From CAZLPW01 sp964561495 (GTDB taxonomy: Bacteria; Fidelibacterota; Marinisomatia; Marinisomatales; UBA1611), in the NCBI GenBank assembly GCA_964561495.1, contig CAZLPW010000002.1, forward strand, positions 1 to 64,000: a DNA stretch of 64,000 nt, given 5' to 3'. The notes under the pieces are model-generated. The model saw only the letters and a list, made by a program, of their open reading frames with translations, had not been told where the DNA came from and ran no database searches. Position 1 is the first letter of the stretch; every line of letters starts with the position of its first letter. A program made the translations under genes and the position numbers. This document shows positions 1 through 8,979 of this stretch, piece after piece.

Positions 1-992
1 TATTTCTTGATATTTTTGTTACGAGAGTTTCGGTTTTTAAAGTTTATGCTCGTGGCGCTGATGGTGGATATGTTTTTAAAAGAGATTCTAATGGGAATCC
101 ATATCTATATGACCCCTATGATGGTCAATATGAAGTTGTAGATACGAGTAATTCAATATACTTCTACCCATCGACTGATCCTAAAATTGAAGGGTTTTAT
201 GGCCAAACAGTAATAGACTTACCTGAGCTAGTACCAGAAACCGTAACCTCTTGGGAATTTGGGTACAAGGGTCGATTAAATAAATTTATGTTTGGAACTC
301 TTGATATTTACACCAGTCACTATAGTAGCTTTGTAAGCCCAGTTACATTCATTACTCCTATTGTAATAGACAAGACTGTTTTAGAAACTGACTATGATGG
401 AGATAATAATATTAACACAATCGAAGATATAGCAAATAATTCGATTATTGACCAAGAAGATTACGAAGAATCTTTTAACCATTGGCGTGGAGCAATACAA
501 GGTGTTACAGCTATGGACACAATCCCAGGCTATAACCCTCCAATTGTGGTTGGATATCTAAATTATGGTGAAGTTGACATGTGGGGTTTTGACGCAAGCT
601 TGACTACAATATTTAATTTAAATTGGTCTGCAGATGCAGCCTATTCTTATCTTGGAATGACTGAATTTTTAAATCCTGTAACTAACTCAGTTGATCCAAT
701 AAATGCACCTAGACATAAAGCAAGTTTAAAAATACAATATCAATCAAGAAAGTTGCCTATATCAGCCTCCTTAAATACTAGGTATGTAGATGGCTTCAAG
801 TGGTCATCTGGTATTTATTTTGGTGATATTAAACCATATACTATTTTTGATACCCACCTTGGATATGAGATCAATAAATTCACTAAAGTAAATTTCACAA
901 TCTCAAATCTATTAAATAATAAGCATACAGAAATAGTAGGTGGCCCATCTTTAGGTAGAGTGTTCCTGATTCGTTTAAATACAAAATTTTAG
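1..992 (+). CDS. TonB-dependent receptor, C-terminal part (5' end outside window)
   Basis: The reading frame is open from base 3, the first full codon in the window, so the gene begins before the window. About 330 residues are visible. The pattern 'ETVTSWEFGYKGRL' followed by alternating hydrophobic strands, 'APRHKASLKIQY' and a final beta strand ending in phenylalanine (LIRLNTKF) is typical of the last strands of a TonB-dependent outer-membrane receptor barrel. The substrate cannot be read from this part. No plug or TonB box is visible because the N-terminus is missing. It is followed 37 bases later by a PAP2 phosphatase gene on the same strand, with no clear terminator between them. Confidence 0.85.
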   Translation, partial: FLDIFVTRVSVFKVYARGADGGYVFKRDSNGNPYLYDPYDGQYEVVDTSNSIYFYPSTDPKIEGFYGQTVIDLPELVPETVTSWEFGYKGRLNKFMFGTLDIYTSHYSSFVSPVTFITPIVIDKTVLETDYDGDNNINTIEDIANNSIIDQEDYEESFNHWRGAIQGVTAMDTIPGYNPPIVVGYLNYGEVDMWGFDASLTTIFNLNWSADAAYSYLGMTEFLNPVTNSVDPINAPRHKASLKIQYQSRKLPISASLNTRYVDGFKWSSGIYFGDIKPYTIFDTHLGYEINKFTKVNFTISNLLNNKHTEIVGGPSLGRVFLIRLNTKF

Positions 993-1029
993 TTTTTTAA
1001 AACTAAGAATTATAAAATATTATTTTGAT

Positions 1030-1605
1030 GTGAAAACGCTTGAATATATAGATCGATCATTATTCTTTTTTATTAATCAAACTTGTTCAACAAAAATATT
1101 AAACCTATTTATGCCTTTTATCACCAACCAAAAAAATTGGATAATACCTATAATATTTTTGATTTTTATCTTAATAACAAAATCTGGAAAAAGAGGACGC
1201 ATAACGTTAGGCCTTTTAATCATTTGTATTGGAATGACTGATTTTATTTCAGCACAACTAATTAAACCATGGATAGGCAGGATTAGGCCTTCACATGAAA
1301 TACTAGACCAAATAAACTTGCTCGTATATAAAGGTGGGAAATGGAGCTTCCCCTCAAACCATGCGGCAAATACAATGGCACTAACTGTTGTTATTGGATA
1401 TTTTTATGAAATATACAAGCCTATATTAATATTACTAACTCTACTTATTGGTATATCAAGAATATATGTAGGAGTACATTACCCTTTTGATATAATTGGT
1501 GGTTTTATAGTTGGATATATTTCTGCTTGGGGAACTATATCTCTATGGGTAATATTAAAAATGAGAGAACTAAAAAGAGGACGGGACTGGGTTTGGTATA
1601 ATTAA
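1030..1605 (+). CDS. PAP2-family membrane phosphatase
   Basis: A 191-residue integral membrane protein with the three PAP2 phosphatase motifs: K79-x6-R86-P87 (KPWIGRIRP), the S106-x4-H111 region (SFPSNHAA, the PSGH-like motif with Asn in place of Gly), and S143-R144-x5-H150-x3-D154 (SRIYVGVHYPFD). About five hydrophobic segments surround them. Family members hydrolyse lipid phosphates such as undecaprenyl diphosphate, phosphatidylglycerol phosphate or lipid A phosphates; the substrate cannot be decided here. The start is a GTG. An ATG two bases upstream is followed at once by a stop in another frame, so it is not the start. Confidence 0.85.
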   Translation: MKTLEYIDRSLFFFINQTCSTKILNLFMPFITNQKNWIIPIIFLIFILITKSGKRGRITLGLLIICIGMTDFISAQLIKPWIGRIRPSHEILDQINLLVYKGGKWSFPSNHAANTMALTVVIGYFYEIYKPILILLTLLIGISRIYVGVHYPFDIIGGFIVGYISAWGTISLWVILKMRELKRGRDWVWYN

Positions 1606-1608
1606 ATT

Positions 1609-1935
1609 TTAGTTTGGCAAGCCATCTTTCGAAGGTGTAATATTAAAGTCTGAGAACCCAGAATCCTGTTTTGGGTTTTTTATTTCTCCATTTTTAGACT
1701 CAAATTTTTTAATGTTTTCATTTAATGCATGTAAAAATGCTTTAGCATGGGGAGGGGCCATAACTATTCTAGAGTGAACTTTAGCTTTAGGAACGCCAGG
1801 TAATATTCTTGTAAAATCCATAATGAACTCAGCAGGAGAATGAGTGACAACTACAAAATTAGCATATTCACCAGAACTCACTTTTTCATCTAATTCAATA
1901 TTAATTTGCTGAACATTTTTTTTATTTTTTTCCAT
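1609..1935 (-). CDS. DUF3467 family protein
   Basis: A small soluble protein of 108 residues. The run 'YANFVVVTHSPAEFIMDF' followed by 'LPGVPKAKVHSRIVMAPPHAK' matches the DUF3467 family, whose function is unknown. A longer reading from 1986 would overlap the upstream zinc-ribbon gene by 41 bases. The ATG at 1935 lies 11 bases after that gene's stop and begins 'MEKNKKNVQQINIEL', as family members usually do, so I prefer it. The pair appears to be one transcript driven from the promoter near 2360-2388. The tail (KNPKQDSGFSDF) is polar and probably disordered. Confidence 0.75.
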   Translation of the reverse strand: MEKNKKNVQQINIELDEKVSSGEYANFVVVTHSPAEFIMDFTRILPGVPKAKVHSRIVMAPPHAKAFLHALNENIKKFESKNGEIKNPKQDSGFSDFNITPSKDGLPN

Positions 1936-1945
1936 AATTGACTCT

Positions 1946-2332
1946 TTATTTTTCAAATTCTCTTTCATTAAATTCTTCCCAATCATCGTTTATACCTTCA
2001 AAATCGGTATATCCTTCTAATTCATTTTTTTCGACATTTTTTGGAAATAATTCATTTTCATAAATATTAAATACATCTTTCTTTTTTTCATATTCACTTG
2101 GGTCACCTTCTTCTTCTTTAGTCTGGTCCAAGTCATCTACATCATCACTATAAATATCTTGATCAAAAAAATCAAGATTTTCAACTATCCCATTTGCCAT
2201 CAGAAATTCTAAAAAATCTAAATACTGTCTTTGTTTTAGATCAGCTTTGCAGATTGGACATCTCAACTTTTCTTTTAGTTGAAAATCCTCTACACTATTT
2301 TCACACGCAGGACAAATAAGGCCTTCTAGCAT
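1946..2332 (-). CDS. Zinc-ribbon protein with acidic tail
   Basis: A 128-residue protein. The N-terminus carries two CxxC knuckles (CPAC at about residues 7-10 and CPIC at about 25-28), enough for one zinc ribbon. It is followed by a short helical stretch (YLDFLEFLMANGIVENLDFF) and a strongly acidic C-terminal half rich in D and E. I do not recognise a named family; zinc-ribbon proteins of this shape often bind nucleic acid or act as partners of other proteins. It lies directly upstream of the DUF3467 gene and is preceded by an AGAG ribosome-binding sequence and a well-formed sigma-70-type promoter. Confidence 0.6.
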   Translation of the reverse strand: MLEGLICPACENSVEDFQLKEKLRCPICKADLKQRQYLDFLEFLMANGIVENLDFFDQDIYSDDVDDLDQTKEEEGDPSEYEKKKDVFNIYENELFPKNVEKNELEGYTDFEGINDDWEEFNEREFEK

Positions 2333-2359
2333 TAATATTACTCTCTAAAATTGGCGACT

Positions 2360-2388
2360 AATATATACTACTGTCTCGGGATGGTCAA
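2360..2388 (-). promoter_or_regulatory. Sigma-70-type promoter for the zinc-ribbon/DUF3467 pair
   Basis: On the minus strand the sequence reads TTGACC, then exactly 17 bases, then TATATT. This is close to the consensus -35 (TTGACA) and -10 (TATAAT) with ideal spacing. The predicted start of transcription, near 2352, leaves about 20 bases of leader before the ATG at 2332. It is the clearest promoter in the window. Confidence 0.65.
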
Positions 2389-2471
2389 CTGTTTTACCAA
2401 AGAAAAACACCCTCCCCCCCCTTAAAATTATTTAAAAAAAAATATATAAGATTTGAAAAAAATAATATAAT

Positions 2472-3011
2472 TCAGACTAACCCCAGAATTCTTTCAATAA
2501 TAGAATATTGTTTTTCTAAAAAACTAGAAGAATCTTTTTTAATAGTTATGTTATACAAATCCTCTAAGATTATTGAATGAAATCCAATTTTAAGTTTTGT
2601 TGGCATATCCATGATTAAAAATTTTTCAGCTGGTTTTGGTTTCTGGTTCAAATCTACCAGAGCATCATAGCTAATTGATTTAATGCGCTCAAGAATAGAG
2701 TGATTTATAATAACTCCCCACCAATTTAAATCGTCTTCATTATATGTTATAAATGAAGACCTGAGTTTTTCGGGATAATATTTAAGCCCTTTTTCATGAA
2801 CAAAATAATAGATGGTCATTCTTTTTTTAATTAAATCCTGATTTACAAAATAAGATGTAATCTGTGCATTAACATTATCTGAAGGAAGAATAAACAAAAT
2901 ATTATTAGCCCCTAAACCTTGATCAGAAATTTTAATTAACGCGCTTTTATTTTTTTTTTTAGTTACTTTATGCCAAATTAATAGACATTTAAATCTTAAG
3001 GGGATTTTCAT
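2472..3011 (-). CDS. Hypothetical protein, weakly DUF6913/glycosyltransferase-9-like
   Basis: A 179-residue protein with no signal peptide and a basic N-terminus. The order of elements 'ALIKISDQGLGANNILFILP', then a Tyr/Trp-rich middle, then 'SYDALVDLNQKP' and 'TKLKIGFHS' resembles small FCB proteins (DUF6913) and the N-terminal half of family-9 glycosyltransferases, where 'D-L-N/D' and 'K-I-G-F' occur in this order. This is a weak memory-based match and the catalytic C-terminal half of a glycosyltransferase is absent. It is transcribed away from the J-domain gene. The 106-base divergent gap (3012-3117) must hold promoters for both, but I could not identify them. Confidence 0.45.
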   Translation of the reverse strand: MKIPLRFKCLLIWHKVTKKKNKSALIKISDQGLGANNILFILPSDNVNAQITSYFVNQDLIKKRMTIYYFVHEKGLKYYPEKLRSSFITYNEDDLNWWGVIINHSILERIKSISYDALVDLNQKPKPAEKFLIMDMPTKLKIGFHSIILEDLYNITIKKDSSSFLEKQYSIIERILGLV

Positions 3012-3117
3012 AGTTAAAATTAAATATACATCCTTTATATTAAAAATACTGTGACGGTCTAGTACAACTAAATAAATTATGGGAGTTGGATAACTTTATA
3101 AATAAAGCACTAAAATA

Positions 3118-3855
3118 ATGGCCATAGGTAAAAAACTTCTTTGGGGTGGCATTGGATGGATCACTGGCGGTCCAATTGGAGCTATTATCGGGTATACATT
3201 GGCATCTATCCATAGCGATAATCACCATACTAACTGGCGAGACCAATCTTATCAAAAACAGTATCCTCAAACTAAACCTGGTGATTTCATAGTATCATTA
3301 TTAGTTTTATTTGCAAAGGTTATTAAAGCAGATAATAAGGTATTAAAATCAGAGATTAACTTTGTTAAATCCTTTTTAAGAAAACAATTTTCAATAGAGG
3401 AATCTCAAAATTTTATGATATTATTAAAGGATATCCTTGATCAAGACTACGCTCTTAAAGATGTGTGCAAGCAAATCCAACGTTCCATGGATCATCCAAG
3501 TAGAATAGAATTAATTCATATTTTATTTAGTTTATCGGCATCTGACAACGATGTTCACCCCAATGAGGTTAAAGTAATTAATATCATAGCAAATTATTTA
3601 AATGTTAATCAGATGGATTTTGAATCGATTAAGGCTATGTTCATTGGAGATATTGATAAAGCCTATACAATATTAGAGATTAAATCAACTGCAACGGATA
3701 ATGAAATAAAAAAAGCATATCGTAAAATGGCCACAAAATATCATCCAGATAAAGTCTCTCATCTTGGTAAAGACTTGTCCCAAATGGCTGAAAATAAATT
3801 TAAAGCAGTAAATGATGCATACCAGACTATAAAAAAAGAGCGAGGATTAAAATGA
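3118..3855 (+). CDS. DjlA-like co-chaperone (TerB-like domain plus C-terminal J domain)
   Basis: A 245-residue protein in three parts. Residues about 5-30 (GGIGWITGGPIGAIIGYTLAS) form a glycine-zipper membrane segment. Residues about 55-165 are an all-helical TerB-like domain. Residues about 180-245 are a J domain with the diagnostic HPD tripeptide in 'KYHPDKVSH'. This is the layout of DjlA, a membrane-anchored partner that stimulates the ATPase of DnaK. The stop overlaps the start of the methylmalonyl-CoA mutase gene by four bases (ATGA), implying translational coupling. No functional link between the two proteins is known to me. Confidence 0.85.
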   Translation: MAIGKKLLWGGIGWITGGPIGAIIGYTLASIHSDNHHTNWRDQSYQKQYPQTKPGDFIVSLLVLFAKVIKADNKVLKSEINFVKSFLRKQFSIEESQNFMILLKDILDQDYALKDVCKQIQRSMDHPSRIELIHILFSLSASDNDVHPNEVKVINIIANYLNVNQMDFESIKAMFIGDIDKAYTILEIKSTATDNEIKKAYRKMATKYHPDKVSHLGKDLSQMAENKFKAVNDAYQTIKKERGLK

Positions 3856-5342
3856 AGAAAGAAAAGCCTGGTGAATATCCTTTTACAAGAGGAATTTATA
3901 AAAATATGTATAATGAACAACTCTGGACTATGCGTCAATATTCTGGATTTCAATCGGCACTAGAATCAAATAAAAGATATAATTATTTAATTGAAAATGG
4001 TGTTAGTGGATTATCAGTGGCTTTCGATCTTCCAACTCAAATTGGATATGATTCAGATCATTATATGGCTGAAGGTGAAGTTGGAAAAGTAGGAGTCCCC
4101 ATTTCGAAACTTTCAGATATGAAAACTCTATTTAATAATATTCGATTAGATAAAATATCAGTTTCGATGACTATCAATTCTACTGCAGCAATCATAATAG
4201 GAATGTATATTGCTCTCGCTGAAAAACAAGGTATTCCTCTAAATAAGTTAAAGGGCACTATCCAGAATGATATTTTAAAAGAGTATATTGCACGAGGAAC
4301 GTATATATATCCACCTAAAGAATCAATTAGACTCGTAACAGATGTTTTTGAATTTTGTAATCAAAAAATTCCAAACTGGAATATTATTTCAATTTCTGGA
4401 TATCATATCCGGGAAGCTGGTAGCGATGCAGTACAGGAACTCGCATTTACTTTCTCAAATGGCATAGAGTACGTTAAAGCAGCAATCGATAAAGGATTAA
4501 ACCCCAATGAATTTGGGCAAAAATTATCTTTCTTTTTCAATTCCCATAATGGATTTTTGGAAGAAATTTCAAAATTCAGGGCAGCAAGAAAAATTTGGGC
4601 AAAGATTATGAAAGAACGATTTGGCGTTACAAATAAAAAGGCTCTTATGTGTCGCTTTCATACCCAGACTGGAGGATCAACTTTAACTTCAAATGAGGTT
4701 GATAATAATGTAGTAAGAACGACTATACAATCTCTTGCCGCAATTCTAGGAGGAACTCAATCACTACACACCAATAGCAAAGATGAAGCACTCGCATTAC
4801 CAACTAATTCTTCTGCAAAACTTGCACTAAGAACTCAACAAATAATAGCCTATGAGTCAAATATTTCAAAATATCCAGATCCATTTGGAGGTAGTTATAT
4901 AATTGAAGAGCTTACAAATAATCTTGAAAAAAACACTTTTGAATTAATAAATAAAATTGATGAATTAGGCGGATCAATTTCTGCAATTGAACAAAACTTC
5001 ATACAAGATCAAATTTCTGAATCCGCCTATAAATACCAAAAAAATATTGATGAAAAAGAAATTAAAATTATTGGTGTAAATACTTTCAAAAAAAATAGTG
5101 ATGTTGAACCAAAAACATTATTTATTAATGATGATCGAGTCCATGATCAAATAAAATCATTAAAAATATTTAAAAAGGATAGAAACAACATCCAAGTCAA
5201 ATTAGAACTAGATAAGCTGAAAAAAACTGCTAAGTCTGATAAAAACCTTATGCCCTCAATAATTTCATGCATAAAAAACGATTGTACATTGGGAGAGATA
5301 TCTAACATTCTTCGTGATGTTTTTGGCGAATTTATATCTTAG
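3852..5342 (+). CDS. mcmA1: Methylmalonyl-CoA mutase, catalytic subunit without cobalamin domain
   Basis: A 496-residue TIM-barrel mutase chain. It interconverts (R)-methylmalonyl-CoA and succinyl-CoA, the last step from propionyl-CoA to the TCA cycle. Tyr30 (TMRQY) and Arg148 (IARGTYIYPP) match the residues that grip the substrate carboxylate in methylmalonyl-CoA mutase and are Phe and Gln in isobutyryl-CoA mutase, so the assignment to methylmalonyl-CoA is good. His185 in 'ISGYHIREAG' is the conserved catalytic histidine region. The chain ends after 'GEISNILRDVFGEF' with no DxHxxG cobalamin-binding domain, as in the two-subunit form, so a separate small subunit must be encoded elsewhere. It is coupled to the J-domain gene. 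Confidence 0.9.
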   Translation: MKKEKPGEYPFTRGIYKNMYNEQLWTMRQYSGFQSALESNKRYNYLIENGVSGLSVAFDLPTQIGYDSDHYMAEGEVGKVGVPISKLSDMKTLFNNIRLDKISVSMTINSTAAIIIGMYIALAEKQGIPLNKLKGTIQNDILKEYIARGTYIYPPKESIRLVTDVFEFCNQKIPNWNIISISGYHIREAGSDAVQELAFTFSNGIEYVKAAIDKGLNPNEFGQKLSFFFNSHNGFLEEISKFRAARKIWAKIMKERFGVTNKKALMCRFHTQTGGSTLTSNEVDNNVVRTTIQSLAAILGGTQSLHTNSKDEALALPTNSSAKLALRTQQIIAYESNISKYPDPFGGSYIIEELTNNLEKNTFELINKIDELGGSISAIEQNFIQDQISESAYKYQKNIDEKEIKIIGVNTFKKNSDVEPKTLFINDDRVHDQIKSLKIFKKDRNNIQVKLELDKLKKTAKSDKNLMPSIISCIKNDCTLGEISNILRDVFGEFIS

Positions 5343-5352
5343 TTTTATTAAG

Positions 5353-5934
5353 ATGTTCAAAAAAGCAGCTTCTCTGATTTCTATAATTTTTCATCCTATG
5401 GTAGTATCAACTGTTTTATTTATAATAATCATTTATCATAATTCGCCAATAAATAAATATTCACATTTAGAATTTTTTGTTTCCTTTTTCTTTACAAGTG
5501 TTCTTGTTACATGTACTGTCTTTTTGCTTATGAAACAAAATAAAATAACAGACCTTAATGCTTCTATTAGGGAAGAACGGGTTATCCCATTGGTTTTAGG
5601 AACGATTTATTTTTTTATAGGATTTATTATTTTACATTTTATTGGAGCAAGACCAATCGTACAATGCACGATGCTATGTTATTTAATTAACTCCAGTATT
5701 GGCTGTATAATAACAAATAAATGGAAAATTTCTATGCATGCTTTTGGTTTAGGAATACCATTCATGATTTTATTGCTTCAGGGTTTCAAATTCTTATTTA
5801 TTATGATAATAATTATATTTTTGGTTTGTACTTCAAGAGTAATATTAAAAATTCATTCAATACCCCAAATAATTTCTGGATTAGGACTTAGTATTTTTAA
5901 TACATATATAATAATGAATATCTTTTATATATAA
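5353..5934 (+). CDS. PAP2-like integral membrane protein with altered active site
   Basis: A 193-residue, very hydrophobic protein with about six membrane segments. The loop 'DLNASIREERVIP', the tract 'WKISMHAFG' and the tract 'SRVILKIHSIPQIISG' line up with the three PAP2 motifs. The final Asp of motif 3 is replaced by Gln, and the PSGH motif has become S-M-H. Family members with this form are common in FCB bacteria and their activity is unclear. I chose the ATG at 5353 because it starts after the mutase stop and begins with a basic 'MFKKAAS'. A start at 5314 would overlap the mutase by 29 bases. BirA follows two bases after the stop. Confidence 0.6.
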   Translation: MFKKAASLISIIFHPMVVSTVLFIIIIYHNSPINKYSHLEFFVSFFFTSVLVTCTVFLLMKQNKITDLNASIREERVIPLVLGTIYFFIGFIILHFIGARPIVQCTMLCYLINSSIGCIITNKWKISMHAFGLGIPFMILLLQGFKFLFIMIIIIFLVCTSRVILKIHSIPQIISGLGLSIFNTYIIMNIFYI

Positions 5935-5936
5935 TT

Positions 5937-6707
5937 ATGCTTTTTTCAAATCTTATTCAAGCAAATTTAAAAACCAAAAAAATCGGTAAAAAAATTGAAT
6001 ACTACCCAAGAACAGAATCAACAAATATTGATGCCTGGGACTTAATCAAATCTGAAGAAATTATTAATGGAACAATTGTTATAACTGACAATCAATTTCA
6101 AGGACAGGGAAGAAATGGCCATTCTTGGTTTATGGGCCCTGGAAAAGGAATTGCCATTTCAATTATTTTAATTGATAAAATTGATAAACATAAGGCACTT
6201 TTAATACCTATAGTTATTGGTATAGGACTTATCAAAACTCTTAAATCATTTGGGATTAAAGCCTCTTTGAAATGGCCAAATGATATTTTTTTCAAAGAAA
6301 AAAAATTAGGTGGGATACTTTGTGAAAGCAAGCTAGCCAAAAATTCAGTTGATCAATTAGTTATAGGAATTGGGCTTAATGTCAATGAAATAAAAGATGA
6401 TTTTCCTAAAGAATTAAAATCATCAGCAACTTCATGTAAAATAATAACAGAAAAGTCTCTCCAAAGAGAAATTATAATTGCTAAAATGCTATATCATATT
6501 GAATCTCAATTAAAAATGATAAAAGATGATACACGGACTATAATTAATATTTGGGAGTCATATTGTAATCATATTAACAAACCAATTTCTTTTTATTTTA
6601 ATAAGAAAAAATTAGATGGAGTTTTTATTGGCCTAGACGCTTCTGGTCAAGCAATTATAAAGATAGATAAATCAAAAAAACTTTTTTCATCAATAATAAT
6701 TGATTAG
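5937..6707 (+). CDS. birA: Biotin--[acetyl-CoA-carboxylase] ligase
   Basis: A 256-residue biotin protein ligase, which activates biotin with ATP and attaches it to a lysine of biotin-dependent carboxylases. The biotin/ATP loop is 'QGQGRNGHSW' (GRGRxGRxW in the family), followed by 'GIAISIIL' and the conserved 'LKWPNDIFF' and 'KLGGILCES'. The small C-terminal SH3-like domain is present (about residues 210-256). There is no N-terminal helix-turn-helix, so it is not expected to act as a repressor. It overlaps the convergent acyl-CoA dehydrogenase gene by four bases at their ends. A biotin carboxylase for propionyl-CoA would be a natural target but is not in the window. Confidence 0.93.
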   Translation: MLFSNLIQANLKTKKIGKKIEYYPRTESTNIDAWDLIKSEEIINGTIVITDNQFQGQGRNGHSWFMGPGKGIAISIILIDKIDKHKALLIPIVIGIGLIKTLKSFGIKASLKWPNDIFFKEKKLGGILCESKLAKNSVDQLVIGIGLNVNEIKDDFPKELKSSATSCKIITEKSLQREIIIAKMLYHIESQLKMIKDDTRTIINIWESYCNHINKPISFYFNKKKLDGVFIGLDASGQAIIKIDKSKKLFSSIIID

Positions 6708-7876
6708 GAATCATATGCTGGGATACCCGTAACCTCTTGACCTAGAATAAGCGTATGCATTTCATGGGTCCCTTCATAGGTAAAAACTGACTCAATATTG
6801 GCCATATGTCGTATAGGCGGATAATCAATTGTTATACCGTTACCTCCTAATATTTCTCTTGCGGTTTTGGCAATTTTCCTTGCCACAACACAGTTATTGC
6901 GCTTTGCTAAAGAAACTTGTTGATAGCTCATCTCTCCTAAATCTTTTAACCTGCCAAGTCTATATACCAATAGCTGTGATTCAGTAATTCTTGTTACCAT
7001 ATCTGCAAATTTAGCTTGTGTTAATTGATAACCTGCAATTGGCTTTGAAAACTGCCGCCTTTCTTTTGAATATTGTAAAGCACAATTATAACAATCAACC
7101 GCTGCCCCAACCATCCCCCAAGCAATACCATATCTAGCTTGAGTAAGGCAACTTAGAGGTCCTTTTAAACCTTCTATATTTGGTAATCTAGCTGAATCTG
7201 GCACCCGAACATTTGACATAGATAACTCAGAGGTAACCGATGCCCTAAGACTAAGTTTCCCATGTATATCGCTAGAAGTAAATCCTTTCATACCTTTTTC
7301 AAGCAAAAACCCTCTGACTATACCTTTATCATCTCGCGCCCAAATAATAGCGACATCTGCTAATGTTCCATTTGTAATCCACATTTTATTTCCATTTATT
7401 ATCCAATCAGATCCATCCTTTTTACAACGAGTTCCCATCCCTCCAGGGTTGGAACCAAAATTTGGCTCTGTTAGACCAAAACAGCCAATAAATTTTCCTG
7501 AACCCAGTTTGGGCAACCACTTAGCTTTTTGCTCTTCAGAACCAAAAGCATGAATCGGGTACATAACTAATGCTCCCTGAACACTAGCAAAAGAACGTAA
7601 TCCTGAATCTCCTCTCTCTAATTCATGTAAAATTAAACCATATGCCACATTACTTATTCCAGAACCTCCTGACTTTTCTGGAAGGGAAGAACCCATAAAA
7701 CCCATTTCTCCTAACTTTTTAACTAAAGATATTGGGAAAGTCCCATTTTCATAATGTTCATTGATCAAAGGCATAAACTCTTTTTGAACAAAATCATAAG
7801 CTGTTTTTTGAATCAATAACTCTTCTTCGGTTAGCAAGTCTGTTATATTATATAAGTCTGGTCCATAATTTTTCAT
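6704..7876 (-). CDS. gcdH: Glutaryl-CoA dehydrogenase
   Basis: A 390-residue FAD-dependent acyl-CoA dehydrogenase. It oxidises and decarboxylates glutaryl-CoA to crotonyl-CoA in lysine and tryptophan breakdown. Features typical of this subgroup are 'RSFASVQGALVMYPI', 'CFGLTEPNFGSNP' for FAD/substrate contact, 'ARYGIAWG', the 'RRQFSKPIAGYQL' helix, and the catalytic base Glu368 in 'TYEGTHEMH'. Length is normal. An AAAGGG-like ribosome-binding site precedes the ATG. The 86-base gap upstream contains AT-rich stretches including TATAAT but no convincing -35. Confidence 0.92.
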   Translation of the reverse strand: MKNYGPDLYNITDLLTEEELLIQKTAYDFVQKEFMPLINEHYENGTFPISLVKKLGEMGFMGSSLPEKSGGSGISNVAYGLILHELERGDSGLRSFASVQGALVMYPIHAFGSEEQKAKWLPKLGSGKFIGCFGLTEPNFGSNPGGMGTRCKKDGSDWIINGNKMWITNGTLADVAIIWARDDKGIVRGFLLEKGMKGFTSSDIHGKLSLRASVTSELSMSNVRVPDSARLPNIEGLKGPLSCLTQARYGIAWGMVGAAVDCYNCALQYSKERRQFSKPIAGYQLTQAKFADMVTRITESQLLVYRLGRLKDLGEMSYQQVSLAKRNNCVVARKIAKTAREILGGNGITIDYPPIRHMANIESVFTYEGTHEMHTLILGQEVTGIPAYDS

Positions 7877-7962
7877 CTGAAATACCCTTTAAATATGATT
7901 AGAAATTAATTAAATCCTAAACCCTATAAATTAAGATTATGTATTTATATTATAATTAAGAT

Positions 7963-8979
7963 CTAGGTAGCTATTAATTTTCGTTGAGAATCTAAACTCA
8001 TTGAAATAAGGTAGGAAAACTCATTTTGTTTTTTAAAAAAAGCATCTTTACTATCAATATCATTCCAATTATGCTCTATCAAAATCTGTCCAACTGCTCC
8101 TCCTAAAGTATTTCCTGGTCCTAATAGAACCAAATGGTCAGGACAAAATTCTTTAATAGCAACCTTTATAGATTCGGAAAAATTATATGTTCTTAGTACT
8201 TGTTCTTCAAAAGTATATTCCCATAAATCTTTTTTATCTGCAGACCATGGCAACCAAATTTTTCCATTACCATCAATTAATGGAATAGTTGGTTTCTGGA
8301 TTATTTTTTGAGATAATAACTTTTTCGCTTTTTTTGATATATTTTTTAATAGTGGAGTATGGAAAGCACCATGATACGGTAACTGATACGGATATTGTTT
8401 AACTGGTGGAAGAGTTTTTAATAAATTATTCAAAGATTCTTGTTCTCCGCCGATAACTAAATATCCACCATAATTAATCGAAACAAAAGCACCAGCCTTT
8501 TCTATCAATTGCATTACTTGATTATTTTTATTTTTTTCAATAATCCATGAATCATTGATAATTGGATATATTATTTGGCCACCAATTATATTATCCTTCA
8601 TCATAGATCCCATCGTCTGCACTACCTTAAATGAATTCAATTGATCCAGCGCGCCCGAAAATGAAAGTGCAGAATACCAGCCCATTGAATTACCCATAAT
8701 TGCAACTATTTCAGTAGTAGAATTATTTATGGAAAGAAAATCTTCTAAACTACAACTATAAATTAGTATTGATGCGTTTTCGCCTATCATATGAAATTTT
8801 TTATTAAAGGGCATACGATCTAATGCTGTTACAGTAGGTTCTTTTAAATCTTTTCTTTTTTGATCAATAAAGTTTATTTGTTCTTTAATAAGTTTATCTT
8901 CACTCTTTAAATAACCACATGTTTCTGCTGTATAAGAACCTCTTCCAGGACATACAACCACGATTCGCTTTTTATTCAT
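7963..8979 (-). CDS. Stand-alone acyltransferase, malonyl-CoA:ACP transacylase-like
   Basis: A 338-residue acyltransferase-fold protein. The nucleophile elbow is 'IMGNSMGWYSAL' (Ser98; usual motif GHSxG, here GNSMG), and a catalytic-type His lies in 'YHGAFHTPL'. A glycine-rich 'LGPGNTLGGAVG' and an N-terminal 'VVVCPGRGSY' are in their usual places. FabD proteins are about 300-310 residues and have His before the Ser; here it is Asn. The gene overlaps the E1 dehydrogenase fusion by eight bases, so the two are co-translated. Branched-chain acyl-CoA from that pathway is a plausible substrate, but this is inference. It may be a second, specialised transacylase rather than the main FabD. Confidence 0.7.
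   Translation of the reverse strand: MNKKRIVVVCPGRGSYTAETCGYLKSEDKLIKEQINFIDQKRKDLKEPTVTALDRMPFNKKFHMIGENASILIYSCSLEDFLSINNSTTEIVAIMGNSMGWYSALSFSGALDQLNSFKVVQTMGSMMKDNIIGGQIIYPIINDSWIIEKNKNNQVMQLIEKAGAFVSINYGGYLVIGGEQESLNNLLKTLPPVKQYPYQLPYHGAFHTPLLKNISKKAKKLLSQKIIQKPTIPLIDGNGKIWLPWSADKKDLWEYTFEEQVLRTYNFSESIKVAIKEFCPDHLVLLGPGNTLGGAVGQILIEHNWNDIDSKDAFFKKQNEFSYLISMSLDSQRKLIAT

Noticed and set aside
2408..2420. C-run as a regulatory or phase-variation tract
   Set aside because: It lies in an intergenic region between two genes facing the same way, downstream of one stop and upstream of a promoter; nothing links it to expression.
3852..5342. Isobutyryl-CoA or ethylmalonyl-CoA mutase
   Set aside because: Tyr30 and Arg148 match methylmalonyl-CoA mutase; isobutyryl-CoA mutase has Phe and Gln at these places.
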